A stretch of DNA of 64,000 bases from Novosphingobium sp. MW5 (GTDB lineage: Bacteria; Pseudomonadota; Alphaproteobacteria; Sphingomonadales; Sphingomonadaceae). Positions 36,482-44,778 of the stretch are shown here, piece by piece; within the stretch, counting starts at the first letter, position 1, and every line of letters begins with the position of its first letter. A program made the translations under genes and the position numbers. The stretch lies in the NCBI GenBank assembly GCA_025938935.1, contig JAPCWB010000001.1, positions 1,860,001-1,924,000 on the forward strand, written 5' to 3'. Below the pieces are notes generated by a model. That model was not told the origin of the DNA. It worked only from the letters and a program-made list of their open reading frames with translations, and did not search any database.

Positions 36482-36535
36482 TGGGCGGCGGTCCCTATTG
36501 CGGTTGGCAGCTTGGACAGGAGTGCTCGCTGTCCA

Positions 36536-36551
36536 CCTGTCGCCCGGCAGG
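36536..36551. promoter_or_regulatory. Island operator, copy 7 (divergent hydrolase / DUF1214 promoter)
   Basis: CCTGTC-GCCC-GGCAGG matches the island repeat. It is 54 nt from the hydrolase start and 45 nt from the DUF1214 start. Its position argues against the longer open frame that begins at 36387. Confidence 0.75.
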
Positions 36552-36596
36552 TTGCGCGGGGCAGGGATCAGCAAGAACAACCCAGAAGGAAAGAGG

Positions 36597-37793
36597 ATGC
36601 CGGATATGGCTGGCGATGGCCTTGAATGGGAAAAACTGATTGATGGCCTGCGCCCGCTGGGTGAAGCCATGCGCCGCCGCGTGCCGGAACGGCTGCGCAG
36701 CAATCCCCAGATCATGGCAGAATCGATGCGACTGCTGTTGTCAGGCGTAACGCGGGCAACCAACGATGCCCTTGTCGGTGACCGGCGGCATCCGATGTTC
36801 GTACCCGAACTGAACATCGGGCAGAACATTTTCCAGCCCAATGCCGATACAATCTACAAGGCCTGCCTGATCGAAAAGGGCGGCTCCTATGTTATCAAGG
36901 GAGATCGCGGCACTGTGCGCATGGTGATCCTGGCACAGATGGGGCCGGATACATTGCGCACCGGCCAGCACCATCCGCTGCTGGGTCAGATCGATTTCGA
37001 CAGTTTGGTACTGGACGCAAACGGCCATTTCGAGCTGGTGATCTCGCCCGTGCGACCGGCCGGATATACTGGTGACTGGCGACAGCTTGACCCCCTCTGC
37101 GAAAAATTCATGGTCCGCGTGGTCAGCTGCGATTGGGCCGTTGAGCGTGAGCCGCGCTTCGGAATTGCCCGGCTGGATGTGGATGTTGCCAAGGGACGTC
37201 CTTCCACCGAAACCCTGCACCATGCCTTTGGCGAAATTCCCGGAATCGTCGGCGTCTGTGCGCTGGCTTTTCCGACCCATGTCGAGGAATTGCGAGAGCA
37301 GGGGCATCTCAACACCTTGAAGATTTTCGATGTCTCCCAGATGTCGGGACTTGCCGGGCAGTTCTATTACGAAGGCGCTTATGATCTGGCCGACGATGAG
37401 GCTTTGATCACCGAGGTCAAGGTTCCGGCCAAGTACCGCTATTGGTCAATCATTCTGACCAACGCGCTTTATGAGACGACAGACTGGTACAACAATCAAG
37501 CCAGCCTCAACGACAAGCAGGGTGTGGTGGATAGCGATGGCGTATTCCGCACCGTCATCTCAGCCCGCGATCCGGGTGTTCACAACTGGCTCGACACTTC
37601 AGGATACTCTTCTGGTGCGGTCCAGGGGCGGTGGTTTGAAGCGAGCGAAAAGCCAATGCCATCGATGAAGAAAGTCAAACTGGCGGATGTCGATCAGCAC
37701 CTGCCTGCCGATACAAAGCGCATAACCCTGGCTGAGCGCGCCATTGCCTTGCGCAATCGCCGCCTTGCCGCCCAGATGCGTATCATCTGGTAA
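36597..37793 (+). CDS. DUF1214-domain protein, copy 2
   Basis: This 398-residue protein has an N-terminal DUF1254-like part (NADTIYKACLIEKGGSYVI) and a C-terminal DUF1214-like part (YWSIILTNALYETTDWYNNQ, ISARDPGVHNWLDTSG). It is related in its C-terminal half to the protein at 30775. ATG 36597 has AAGGA six bases upstream. The frame is open back to 36387, but that extension would cover the promoter. It is cotranscribed with the P450 gene 12 bp downstream, so the two may act on the same compound. The biochemical function of the domain is unknown. Confidence 0.75.
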   Translation: MPDMAGDGLEWEKLIDGLRPLGEAMRRRVPERLRSNPQIMAESMRLLLSGVTRATNDALVGDRRHPMFVPELNIGQNIFQPNADTIYKACLIEKGGSYVIKGDRGTVRMVILAQMGPDTLRTGQHHPLLGQIDFDSLVLDANGHFELVISPVRPAGYTGDWRQLDPLCEKFMVRVVSCDWAVEREPRFGIARLDVDVAKGRPSTETLHHAFGEIPGIVGVCALAFPTHVEELREQGHLNTLKIFDVSQMSGLAGQFYYEGAYDLADDEALITEVKVPAKYRYWSIILTNALYETTDWYNNQASLNDKQGVVDSDGVFRTVISARDPGVHNWLDTSGYSSGAVQGRWFEASEKPMPSMKKVKLADVDQHLPADTKRITLAERAIALRNRRLAAQMRIIW

Positions 37794-37805
37794 CTGGAGC
37801 AAATC

Positions 37806-39020
37806 ATGACCACCGAAACCCTCCCGCCCCACGTCCCTGCCGAGAAGGCGATGCGGCTCCCCTATTTCGCCCGCGAGATCGTGAAGGAATGCCCGCAGGA
37901 AACCCTGATCCCTGAAATGCACCGCACCTTGGGGCCGATCACATATGTCACCAACATCTTCCCCGGTGACAAGCCAGGCTGGCTGCTGACCGGTTATGAC
38001 GATACCATGGCCATGCTGCGCGATGCCGATAATTACACCAAGAATGGCATGGGCCAGTGGTCACAGTCCATTGGTGAAAACTGGCTGGTGGTGCCCACCG
38101 AAGTCGATCCGCCGATGCATGCGTTCTATCGCAAGGCCTTGAATCCCAACTTCTCGCCCCAGAAAATGGCGGCAATGAAGGATGACCTGCGCCGCCGCGC
38201 TGGTGATTTGATCGACAAGTTCAGGACCCGCAAGGACTGCGATTTCGTCAACGAATTTTCGGAACGCTACCCGATCTATATCGTGCTCGATCTGTTGGGC
38301 CTGCCTCAGGATCGCATGGCTGAGTTTCTCGTCTGGGAAAAGGACATGCTCCATTCCAACGACTGGGAGGTGCGTAGCAGCGCGGTGCGCAATGCAGTCG
38401 GTTATCTCAAAACGGAGATTGCTGAACGCCGCAAGGCGCCGCGCGATGACTATATGTCAAAGATCTTCGAGTTCGAGGCAGAGGACGGCCGCAAATGGAA
38501 CGATGAGGAAGTTCTGGGCCACTGCTTCAACCTGTTTCTCGGCGGGCTGGATACGGTGACTTCGCTGCTTGGAAACATCTTTGCCCATCTCGCTCGACAT
38601 CCGGCGCAGCAGCAGGAATTACGTGACCATCCGGAACGTATCATTCTCGCTGTCGAAGAGTTTTTGCGGGTCTATGGCCCCGTCACGGCCTTCCGTATCG
38701 CTGCCCGCGAAATCGAATTGCATGGGCAGAAGATCATGCCCGGCGATTACGTTTCAGTGGCAACGCCGGTGGTCAATCAGGATCCTGCACTGCACGACAA
38801 TCCATCCGAAGTGCGCTTTGACCGCAAGGCGGCCCATGTTGCCCTTGGGGGAGGTATCCACAAGTGCCTGGGAATGCATCTGGCCCGGCTGGAACTGCAG
38901 ACGGCGCTTGAGGAATTCCTCAAGGCTATTCCGCAGTTCCGCCTCAAAGACGGTTTCGAGGTGGGCTATTTCGTCGGCAACATCACCTTCGTGCCGCAGC
39001 TTGAATTGCAGTGGGACTGA
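37806..39020 (+). CDS. Cytochrome P450
   Basis: This 404-residue soluble bacterial P450 has the oxygen-binding I-helix GGLDT (246-250), E285-x2-R288, and the haem loop GGGIHKCLG with the thiolate ligand C354. Class I P450s of this kind need a [2Fe-2S] ferredoxin, and the one encoded at 21275 is the natural partner. The reductase is not in the window. It probably hydroxylates an unactivated carbon or forms an epoxide. It follows the DUF1214 gene by 12 bp and is the only P450 in the window. Confidence 0.93.
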   Translation: MTTETLPPHVPAEKAMRLPYFAREIVKECPQETLIPEMHRTLGPITYVTNIFPGDKPGWLLTGYDDTMAMLRDADNYTKNGMGQWSQSIGENWLVVPTEVDPPMHAFYRKALNPNFSPQKMAAMKDDLRRRAGDLIDKFRTRKDCDFVNEFSERYPIYIVLDLLGLPQDRMAEFLVWEKDMLHSNDWEVRSSAVRNAVGYLKTEIAERRKAPRDDYMSKIFEFEAEDGRKWNDEEVLGHCFNLFLGGLDTVTSLLGNIFAHLARHPAQQQELRDHPERIILAVEEFLRVYGPVTAFRIAAREIELHGQKIMPGDYVSVATPVVNQDPALHDNPSEVRFDRKAAHVALGGGIHKCLGMHLARLELQTALEEFLKAIPQFRLKDGFEVGYFVGNITFVPQLELQWD

Positions 39021-39024
39021 CCTG

Positions 39025-39471
39025 TCAGGCCGGATGCATATCCACGTGAAAGCGTGACAGGCGCAGGGCGGCGATCTTCCATTCGCCGCCCTCGCGCCGA
39101 TAGGTTTCATGGTACTGGCCATAGCCGGTGATCGAAGCCACGCCGGGAATGGGAGACTTTCCGTCCTTCCAGGCGACACGATCCTGCATGGCCCAAACAC
39201 CCTTTGCAGCGTCGGTGCCGTCAAGCGTGATTTCAGGGGTATGGACCTGATGGCTGGTTGCAGCGTGATCGACGGCAAACCGAACCTGAGCGATGATCGC
39301 CGCCGTTCCGGTGATTGGCGGCTTGCCTGTGTCCTGGCTCACATCCATCACCGCATCATCGGTAAATAATGCGGCAAATCCTGCCCAATCCTTGGTGTCC
39401 AGCAAACGGCAGTAGCGCGCCTTGACTGCGCGAATGGCCTCTATGGCGAGCAGTCTGTCCAGGGCGTCCAT
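39025..39471 (-). CDS. SnoaL-like (SnoaL_4/LinA-type fold) protein
   Basis: This 148-residue NTF2-fold protein has the pattern DRLLAIEAIRAVKARYCRLLDTKDWAGFAALFTDDAVMDVS. It belongs to the SnoaL_4 group that includes dehydratases, dehydrochlorinases and hydroxylase-like proteins. An Asp/His pair (DD in FTDDAVMD and H in VDHAATSHQVH) is present, but no catalytic assignment is safe. It is a single-gene minus-strand unit with its promoter operator at 39520, 48 nt away. It converges on the P450 gene with a 4-bp gap. Confidence 0.82.
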   Translation of the reverse strand: MDALDRLLAIEAIRAVKARYCRLLDTKDWAGFAALFTDDAVMDVSQDTGKPPITGTAAIIAQVRFAVDHAATSHQVHTPEITLDGTDAAKGVWAMQDRVAWKDGKSPIPGVASITGYGQYHETYRREGGEWKIAALRLSRFHVDMHPA

Positions 39472-39519
39472 GGCGATCTCCTTTGCCCGTTGTCTGCCTT
39501 AGGGTTCATCCTGTGGCAC

Positions 39520-39535
39520 CCTGCCTTCGGGCAGG
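39520..39535. promoter_or_regulatory. Island operator, copy 8 (divergent SnoaL / LLM promoter)
   Basis: CCTGCC-TTCG-GGCAGG is a perfect inverted repeat with 6-bp arms. It is 48 nt from the SnoaL start and 65 nt from the chosen LLM start. It could also form a stable hairpin in RNA, but its consistent placement favours protein binding. Confidence 0.77.
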
Positions 39536-39600
39536 TTGATTGTTTGTCGGGCACTTGGATTATGTCCGACAATCGCGATCAACGCGCAAGGATGACTGAG

Positions 39601-40677
39601 ATGATGCAAGAGCCAGGCGCACAGGCCCTGTTTGACAAGTTCGGCACCTATATCCTGCCAGGCCGGGTTGATGATCCGCGCCGCGGCATTGATGAGGCAT
39701 TGGAGGCTGAGCGCATCGGACTTGGGGCGGTCTGGATCTCCGAACGCTTCGCCCTCAAGGAGCCGGCGGTTCTGGCTGGTGCCGTCAGCGAGGCAACGTC
39801 TCGTATCCGCATCAATGGGACGTTTTACGCAACGATGCGTCACCCGCTGGTTACGGCCAGCATTGCCAACATGATGCAGGCAATGAGCGACAATCGCTTT
39901 GGCGTGATGTTCGCCCGGGCCGTCCCCGCCTACATGAAGATGATGGGCGCGCCCGCCATAACGATGGAGCGGCTGGCTGATTATATCAGCATTTTTCGCC
40001 GCCTCTGGGATGGTGAGGATGTCACTTACGATGGCCTGCTGGGAAAATTTCCATCGCTCAAGCTGACCGATATGCACAAGGGGCCCAAACCACCGATCAT
40101 ATTTACCGCGATCGGCCCGAAAAGCCTGGAATTTGCCGGACAGCACTGTGATGGTGTGCTGCTGCATCCCTTTGTCTCGCCAACTGGCGTCAAGAATAGC
40201 GCAAGGATCGTTCGCGATGCCGCCGAAAAGGCGGGCCGCGATCCGATGTCTGTACGCATCTACCACAACATAATTGTCGCACCTGATCTGCCGAAGGACG
40301 AAGAAGATGCCGTGGTGCGCGGGCGTGCCATCACCTATTTCGAATTGCCCGGCTTTGGTGACCTGATCGTCGAAATCAATGAATGGGATAAGGGCGTGCT
40401 CGATCAGATCCGTGCCCATCCGAAGATCGCCGGCCTGAATGGCAAGCCCGCCGATCAGGCCTATACCCGGCAGGAACTGGTGGATGTAGGGCAGCTGCTG
40501 CCGCAAAAGTGGATTGACGAAGGTGCGGCAGTCGGCACTGCGGCGCGATGCGCTGATCAGTTGATGACCTATCTGGATGCGGGCGCGGATGAAATCCTGC
40601 TCCATGGCGCCGGGCCGAAGGATATGGGGCCGCTGACCACTGAACTGAAGCGCGAACTGGCGGCAAAGGGGCTCTGA
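39601..40677 (+). CDS. LLM-class flavin/F420-dependent oxidoreductase
   Basis: This 358-residue luciferase-like protein has GLGAVWISERFALKEPAVL, INGTFYATMRHP and GVMFARAVPAYMKM landmarks. It belongs to a different LLM subgroup from the three others here. ATG 39601 is chosen because AAGGA lies eight bases upstream. ATGs at 39562 and 39592 are possible but poorly spaced, and the longer open frame crosses the operator at 39520. It is cotranscribed with an APH-type kinase after 2 bp. F420 use is likely by context but not shown. Confidence 0.84.
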   Translation: MMQEPGAQALFDKFGTYILPGRVDDPRRGIDEALEAERIGLGAVWISERFALKEPAVLAGAVSEATSRIRINGTFYATMRHPLVTASIANMMQAMSDNRFGVMFARAVPAYMKMMGAPAITMERLADYISIFRRLWDGEDVTYDGLLGKFPSLKLTDMHKGPKPPIIFTAIGPKSLEFAGQHCDGVLLHPFVSPTGVKNSARIVRDAAEKAGRDPMSVRIYHNIIVAPDLPKDEEDAVVRGRAITYFELPGFGDLIVEINEWDKGVLDQIRAHPKIAGLNGKPADQAYTRQELVDVGQLLPQKWIDEGAAVGTAARCADQLMTYLDAGADEILLHGAGPKDMGPLTTELKRELAAKGL

Positions 40678-40679
40678 TC

Positions 40680-41810
40680 ATGGCACTGACCGCAGATGAG
40701 GTGCAGGACCGGCTGCGCGATTGGCTGGAAGCAAATGTCGATGGCTGGAGCAACGTCCGGTTGCGGCCACTGGAAGTGTCCCTGGGATCAGGCTTTTCTG
40801 CGGAAATCTTTTTTGTCGATGTCGATTATGACGATGCCACCGGCGCGCAGACACGCACGCTGGTGGTGCGCCGTCAGCCCACCGATCTGGAAGTCGTTCT
40901 GGGTTCCAGTCTGGAACTGCAAGGCCGGATGATGGCGGCTCTGGACCGGCTGAAGCTGGCTCCCGTGCCGGACTGGATCGGCATGGAGCTTGATCCGGCG
41001 GTGCTGGGTAACCCGTTCCTCATCATGGGCCGGGTGGATGGTCAATCGGCTACCCAGAACCCCAACTACAACTCCACCGGATGGATCGCCGACATGACAC
41101 CCGCTCAGCGCGGTGCGACGTGGAAGAATGCGATCGAGGCTTTTGCCCAGTTGAGCCGGATTGACTGGCAATCCGATGGCTTTGCCTTCCTTGCCCGCGC
41201 CGATTGGGGCCAGCCGGGGCTGGACCAGTACCTCGGCCATATCGAGGCCTGGTATCACGGTTGCCGCAAGGGCCGGCTTATGCCCACCGTTGATGCGGCG
41301 ATCGCCTATATCCGTGAACATGAACCCAAGGGTACGCCGGTCAACGTACTGTGGGGCGATAGCACCCCGTCCAACGTCATGTTCCGCCCCGATGGCAGTG
41401 TCAGCGGGCTGATTGATTGGGAACTGGCGGCGATGGGGCCATCCGAGCTTGATCTTGCCTGGTGGCTCTACTTCGATGACCTGTTCAGCAGGCGCTTCGG
41501 CGTTGCGCGTCTGGATGGACTGCCCACGCGTGATGAGAGCATCGCGATCTGGGAGGCGGCGGTCGGGCGCAAGGCGCAAAATCTGGAATACTATGACGTG
41601 GTTGTTGCCCTGCGCATGGCGCTGGTGGTTGTTGGTGCGTTCGACCGGCAGGTCGGCGTCGGTAACATCCCGCCAGACAACAAATCGCTCAACGCCAATT
41701 TCATGACGCTTTACCTGGCCGAGCGGCTGGGCATGGACTTGCCGGAACTGGGCCCGGATTTCTATGCCTTCATGAGCAACATGACCCCGGTAGATCAGAA
41801 GGATGATTGA
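40680..41810 (+). CDS. Phosphotransferase family protein (APH-type)
   Basis: This 376-residue protein has the aminoglycoside-phosphotransferase fold, with the catalytic segment NVLWGDSTPSNVMF (D in the brace position and N six residues on) and the metal segment SGLIDWELAAMG. The first His of the usual HGD is replaced by W-G-D. Similar proteins, often labelled ACAD10-like, are common in acyl-CoA catabolic islands. It probably phosphorylates a hydroxyl, perhaps of a 4-hydroxyacyl-CoA or terpenoid. It follows the LLM gene by 2 bp, and its end overlaps the convergent MaoC gene by 16 bp. Confidence 0.82.
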   Translation: MALTADEVQDRLRDWLEANVDGWSNVRLRPLEVSLGSGFSAEIFFVDVDYDDATGAQTRTLVVRRQPTDLEVVLGSSLELQGRMMAALDRLKLAPVPDWIGMELDPAVLGNPFLIMGRVDGQSATQNPNYNSTGWIADMTPAQRGATWKNAIEAFAQLSRIDWQSDGFAFLARADWGQPGLDQYLGHIEAWYHGCRKGRLMPTVDAAIAYIREHEPKGTPVNVLWGDSTPSNVMFRPDGSVSGLIDWELAAMGPSELDLAWWLYFDDLFSRRFGVARLDGLPTRDESIAIWEAAVGRKAQNLEYYDVVVALRMALVVVGAFDRQVGVGNIPPDNKSLNANFMTLYLAERLGMDLPELGPDFYAFMSNMTPVDQKDD

Positions 41811-42676
41811 CCATCCGGACTGATCAGCGCCAGCCCGTTGTCGATCACAAGCACATCGCGCTCGGCTGCATAAGCGCGGAATTGCAGGGTCGATCCTTGC
41901 TGCCAGATGACCGTGCGGATTGTGTCTCCGGGAAAGACCGGGTTGGTGAAGCGCACGCCAATTTCGCGCAGCATCGCTGGCTTGCCGCCGCAGCAGGCAT
42001 GGATCAATGCGCGGGCCGTTACCCCCATCGTCGAAAGACCGTGCAGGATCGGACGTTCAAAACCGGCAGAACGGACGAATTCGGGATCGATGTGCAGCGG
42101 ATTGCGATCGCCTGAAAGGCGGTAGATTGCGGCCTGATTGGCCGATGTCGGCAAGTCGATCCGAAAATCCGGCGCGCGATCAGGCACGGCAGGCAAAGAT
42201 CCGCCAGGCAGATCGCGGGGGCCGCCAAAGCCGCCGGCACCGCGCACGATCCACGTTTCCACAGCTTCAGCCACTAACGTTCCGCCCGGGGTGCGCAGCT
42301 CTTTTACCGAACGGACCAGCGCCGGTTTTCCTGCGCCTTTATCGGCCAGATCGGTGACCTGGGTCTCACCGATTAGCGTTCCCGAAGGATCAAGCGGCTG
42401 GAACAGGCGCAGCCGCTCCTCGCCGTGCATGACATTGGCCCAATCGATCCCGCTGGCCGGGTCCATTCCCCAGAACCCCGGTGAGCCGAGCACGACTCCC
42501 ATAGTGGGCAGCACCTGTATCTGCCGCTCATAAAGGAAAGCGGTATCATCGACTTCGTCGCTCAAACCAGCACCGACACCCAAGGCATAGAGGATTACAT
42601 CGCGCGGGTCATAATCGTCACGCGCCTGCGGAATGGCGTAGGCGCGCAGTTTTTCGATATCGAGCGGCGTAGTCAT
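41795..42676 (-). CDS. MaoC-like enoyl-CoA hydratase
   Basis: This 293-residue hot-dog-fold protein has two halves. The C-terminal half carries the hydratase-2 motif YRLSGDRNPLHIDPEF with the catalytic Asp and His, followed by GFERPILHGLST. It should hydrate a 2-enoyl-CoA to the (R)-3-hydroxyacyl-CoA, complementing the (S)-specific FadJ-like protein at 53153. The length fits the eukaryotic-type double hot-dog enzymes that act on long or branched acyl chains. It overlaps the upstream esterase gene by 4 bp (ATGA). Confidence 0.88.
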   Translation of the reverse strand: MTTPLDIEKLRAYAIPQARDDYDPRDVILYALGVGAGLSDEVDDTAFLYERQIQVLPTMGVVLGSPGFWGMDPASGIDWANVMHGEERLRLFQPLDPSGTLIGETQVTDLADKGAGKPALVRSVKELRTPGGTLVAEAVETWIVRGAGGFGGPRDLPGGSLPAVPDRAPDFRIDLPTSANQAAIYRLSGDRNPLHIDPEFVRSAGFERPILHGLSTMGVTARALIHACCGGKPAMLREIGVRFTNPVFPGDTIRTVIWQQGSTLQFRAYAAERDVLVIDNGLALISPDGQSSF

Positions 42677-43611
42677 CGGGCGAAAGCCTTGCTCAGGGCG
42701 CGCAGCGAGTCATCATCGGCGCGCTTGGTAACGGCGGCTTCGCCCGCAATGCGAAAGCCGTGGAAGCAGCCGGGATAGACGATGAGTTCCGCCGGAACCC
42801 CTGCTCGGATCAATCGCGCGGTGTAAGCCAGACATTCGTCGACAAACAGGTCGAGCGCGCCGACCATGATATAGGCGGGCGGCAATCCGGTCAGGTCATC
42901 GGCCCGAGCGGCCGAGGCATAGGGTGATGTTGAACCGGCCAGATAAGCCGCCCGGCAGAATTCGCTGTTTTCAGCGCGCCAGATGAATTCGCCAGTGAAC
43001 GGATTGGGCGGATCGGGCAGCCGGTCATCGAGCCGTGGCATTTCCAGGTGCTGAAAGGCAATGGCATATTCGCCGCGATCACGCGCCATGTGGCACAGCG
43101 AAGCGGCCATGGCACCGCCGGCGCTTTCACCGCTGACAGCGACGCGAGCGCGGTCGATGCCCAGTTCATCCGCCATTTCGTTCAGCCAGCGCAGGGCGGC
43201 ATATGCATCATCCATAGGGCCGGGGAATGGTGTTTCGGGGGCGAGGCGATAATCAACCGACAGGACCAGACAATCGAGTCTTGCGGCCCAGCGCATCAGT
43301 TGCGGCAGGTTCATCTCGGGCGTCCCCAGAACGTGGCCGCCGCCGTGAAAATGAAGGATAACCGGGGCCTTGGCAGGCAAGGCGAGCGGCTGGATCAACA
43401 GGCAACGGATGGATCGGTCACCCTCGCCCGAGGGAATGAAAATCTCGCGCTTCTCGACCTGGAGGTCGGGCAGAGGCTGCGAAGTGAGCATTCCGGCAAT
43501 ACCGGCGCGGATAGCGGGCAAGGCTTCAGGCGAAAGGTTCATCGCCGGAAAGCTGTCTAACAGGGGCAACAGTTCCGGATCGACAAGATGGCGCGTTGAA
43601 ACCGTACTCAT
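42673..43611 (-). CDS. Alpha/beta hydrolase, hormone-sensitive-lipase-type esterase
   Basis: This 312-residue esterase has the HSL-family oxyanion motif FHGGGHVLG, the nucleophile elbow GESAGGAM, and a C-terminal His in YPGCFHGFR. These define a serine esterase that could hydrolyse an ester or lactone of the substrate. ATG 43611 is used; the longer frame passes through the operator and into the divergent TetR gene. It is the first gene of the esterase-MaoC unit. The operator at 43666 lies 54 nt upstream, shared with the TetR gene. Confidence 0.9.
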   Translation of the reverse strand: MSTVSTRHLVDPELLPLLDSFPAMNLSPEALPAIRAGIAGMLTSQPLPDLQVEKREIFIPSGEGDRSIRCLLIQPLALPAKAPVILHFHGGGHVLGTPEMNLPQLMRWAARLDCLVLSVDYRLAPETPFPGPMDDAYAALRWLNEMADELGIDRARVAVSGESAGGAMAASLCHMARDRGEYAIAFQHLEMPRLDDRLPDPPNPFTGEFIWRAENSEFCRAAYLAGSTSPYASAARADDLTGLPPAYIMVGALDLFVDECLAYTARLIRAGVPAELIVYPGCFHGFRIAGEAAVTKRADDDSLRALSKAFAR

Positions 43612-43665
43612 TGCATTCTCCCGAGGCAGGCGTCCGTCCCATGAAGTGCTCTGCGTGTGCACCCT

Positions 43666-43681
43666 CCTGTCTTGAGACAGG
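43666..43681. promoter_or_regulatory. Island operator, copy 9 (divergent esterase / TetR promoter)
   Basis: CCTGTC-TTGA-GACAGG is a perfect inverted repeat. It is 54 nt from the esterase start and 77 nt from the TetR start. A repeat in front of a TetR gene is typical of autoregulation, so this TetR is a candidate reader of all copies. Confidence 0.77.
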
Positions 43682-43758
43682 TCGAATATCGCCTGGCTTG
43701 TCGCAGTGAATTCTTGGCGGCAGGATAGGAACGATTTGTAAGGTGGAATACCCTGATC

Positions 43759-44403
43759 ATGGCTGACAAGCCGCGCCATTCCTCCGCGGTCACGTTGGAT
43801 CGCATCCTGGCGACGGCGCGGGATGCCTTTGCCGAACATGGTTTTGACGGGGCGCGGCTGGATAGCATTGCCAAGGCGGCGGGCGTGACCAAGCAGCTGG
43901 TATATCACTATTTCAAGACCAAGGAGGAGCTCTACAGCGTGGTGCTGGACCGCGTTTCGGATGAGGTGCTCGCCATGCTCGACAGCCCGGACTACGATAC
44001 CTTGCCGCCGGGAGACGCCGTTTGCAGCCTGATAGGCCGGGTCATCGATGCCTATGTCGAGCGGCCCTATATCGCCGGCATGACGGTTGATCAGGGCCTG
44101 CACAAGGGCGAGCACATCTCGCGTCATTCAAAATACATGCCATCGGTGCGCGTCTTTGTGGCCGAAAGAGTGGCACCCATGCTGGAGCGCGGCGTTGCCG
44201 AAGGCCTGTTTCGCCCCGACATCGATGCCCGACTGTTCTACTGGTCGATCTTTGCTCTGGCTTCCGCCCCGTTCACCCAGAGCTGGGCCATGGCGCAAAG
44301 CACCGGCATAGATTTTTCGCGCGACGATGGCATTGCGCTGTGGCGTGATCATGTCAGCAGCTTCGCCTTGCAGGCGATCATGCGGCGCGCTTTACCGCGT
44401 TAA
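43759..44403 (+). CDS. TetR/AcrR family transcriptional regulator
   Basis: This 214-residue regulator has the N-terminal TetR helix-turn-helix (ILATARDAFAEHGFDGARLDSIAKAAGVTK... then YHYFKTKEELY) and a helical ligand-binding C terminus. Such proteins bind 14-20 bp inverted repeats as dimers and release them on ligand binding, which fits the 16-bp repeat in its own promoter and in ten others of the island. It is the first gene of a plus-strand unit with a DUF1330-like protein and an OYE-like reductase. An acyl-CoA or the pathway substrate could be the ligand. Confidence 0.9.
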   Translation: MADKPRHSSAVTLDRILATARDAFAEHGFDGARLDSIAKAAGVTKQLVYHYFKTKEELYSVVLDRVSDEVLAMLDSPDYDTLPPGDAVCSLIGRVIDAYVERPYIAGMTVDQGLHKGEHISRHSKYMPSVRVFVAERVAPMLERGVAEGLFRPDIDARLFYWSIFALASAPFTQSWAMAQSTGIDFSRDDGIALWRDHVSSFALQAIMRRALPR

Positions 44404-44480
44404 AAAGAACCGCCTTCCCGTTCCGCCGTCGATGCCCAACATATTCGCCAAGCCGAAAAGGCATCAAAGGAGAGGCGGAA

Positions 44481-44765
44481 ATGGCATCCTATATTGTTGG
44501 CGTGGTCAGCAAGCATGATCTGGAACGCTATCAGGACTATGCGATGGCGGGCTTTCGCCTGATCGATGGTGTCGCTGTGGAAGTCGGGCTGGCCGAGCAA
44601 CCCGAAGTGCTGGAGGGAAGGTTCCCCGGGACCTCGATCATCATCATGAAGTTTGCCGACAATGATGCCGCCCGCAAATGGTATGACAGCGAAGGCTATC
44701 AGGAAGTCATCCCGATACGGCAGGCATCGGCAGACACCCACTTCGTCATCACATTCCAGTCATAA
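44481..44765 (+). CDS. DUF1330-like small protein
   Basis: This 94-residue ferredoxin-like-fold protein has the pattern ERYQDYAMAGFRLIDGVAVEV and EGRFPGTSIIIMKFADNDAARKWYDSEGYQ, typical of DUF1330 or dimeric alpha/beta-barrel proteins. The family role is not established. It lies 77 bp after the TetR gene and 13 bp before the OYE-like gene, with AAGGAGAGG upstream. It may be an accessory of the reductase. Confidence 0.78.
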   Translation: MASYIVGVVSKHDLERYQDYAMAGFRLIDGVAVEVGLAEQPEVLEGRFPGTSIIIMKFADNDAARKWYDSEGYQEVIPIRQASADTHFVITFQS

Positions 44766-44778
44766 GGCGCGCGCGAAC

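Noticed and set aside
36387..36596. Upstream extension of the DUF1214 gene with a hydrophobic stretch that looks like a signal peptide
   Set aside because: It would cover the divergent promoter and the operator at 36536. ATG 36597 has a good ribosome-binding site.
39520..39535. Perfect palindrome taken as a transcription terminator
   Set aside because: It has no T-tract, lies between divergent genes where no terminator is needed, and matches ten other promoter sites.
39490..39600. Upstream extension of the LLM gene
   Set aside because: The operator at 39520 falls inside it; the start with the best-placed Shine-Dalgarno is ATG 39601.
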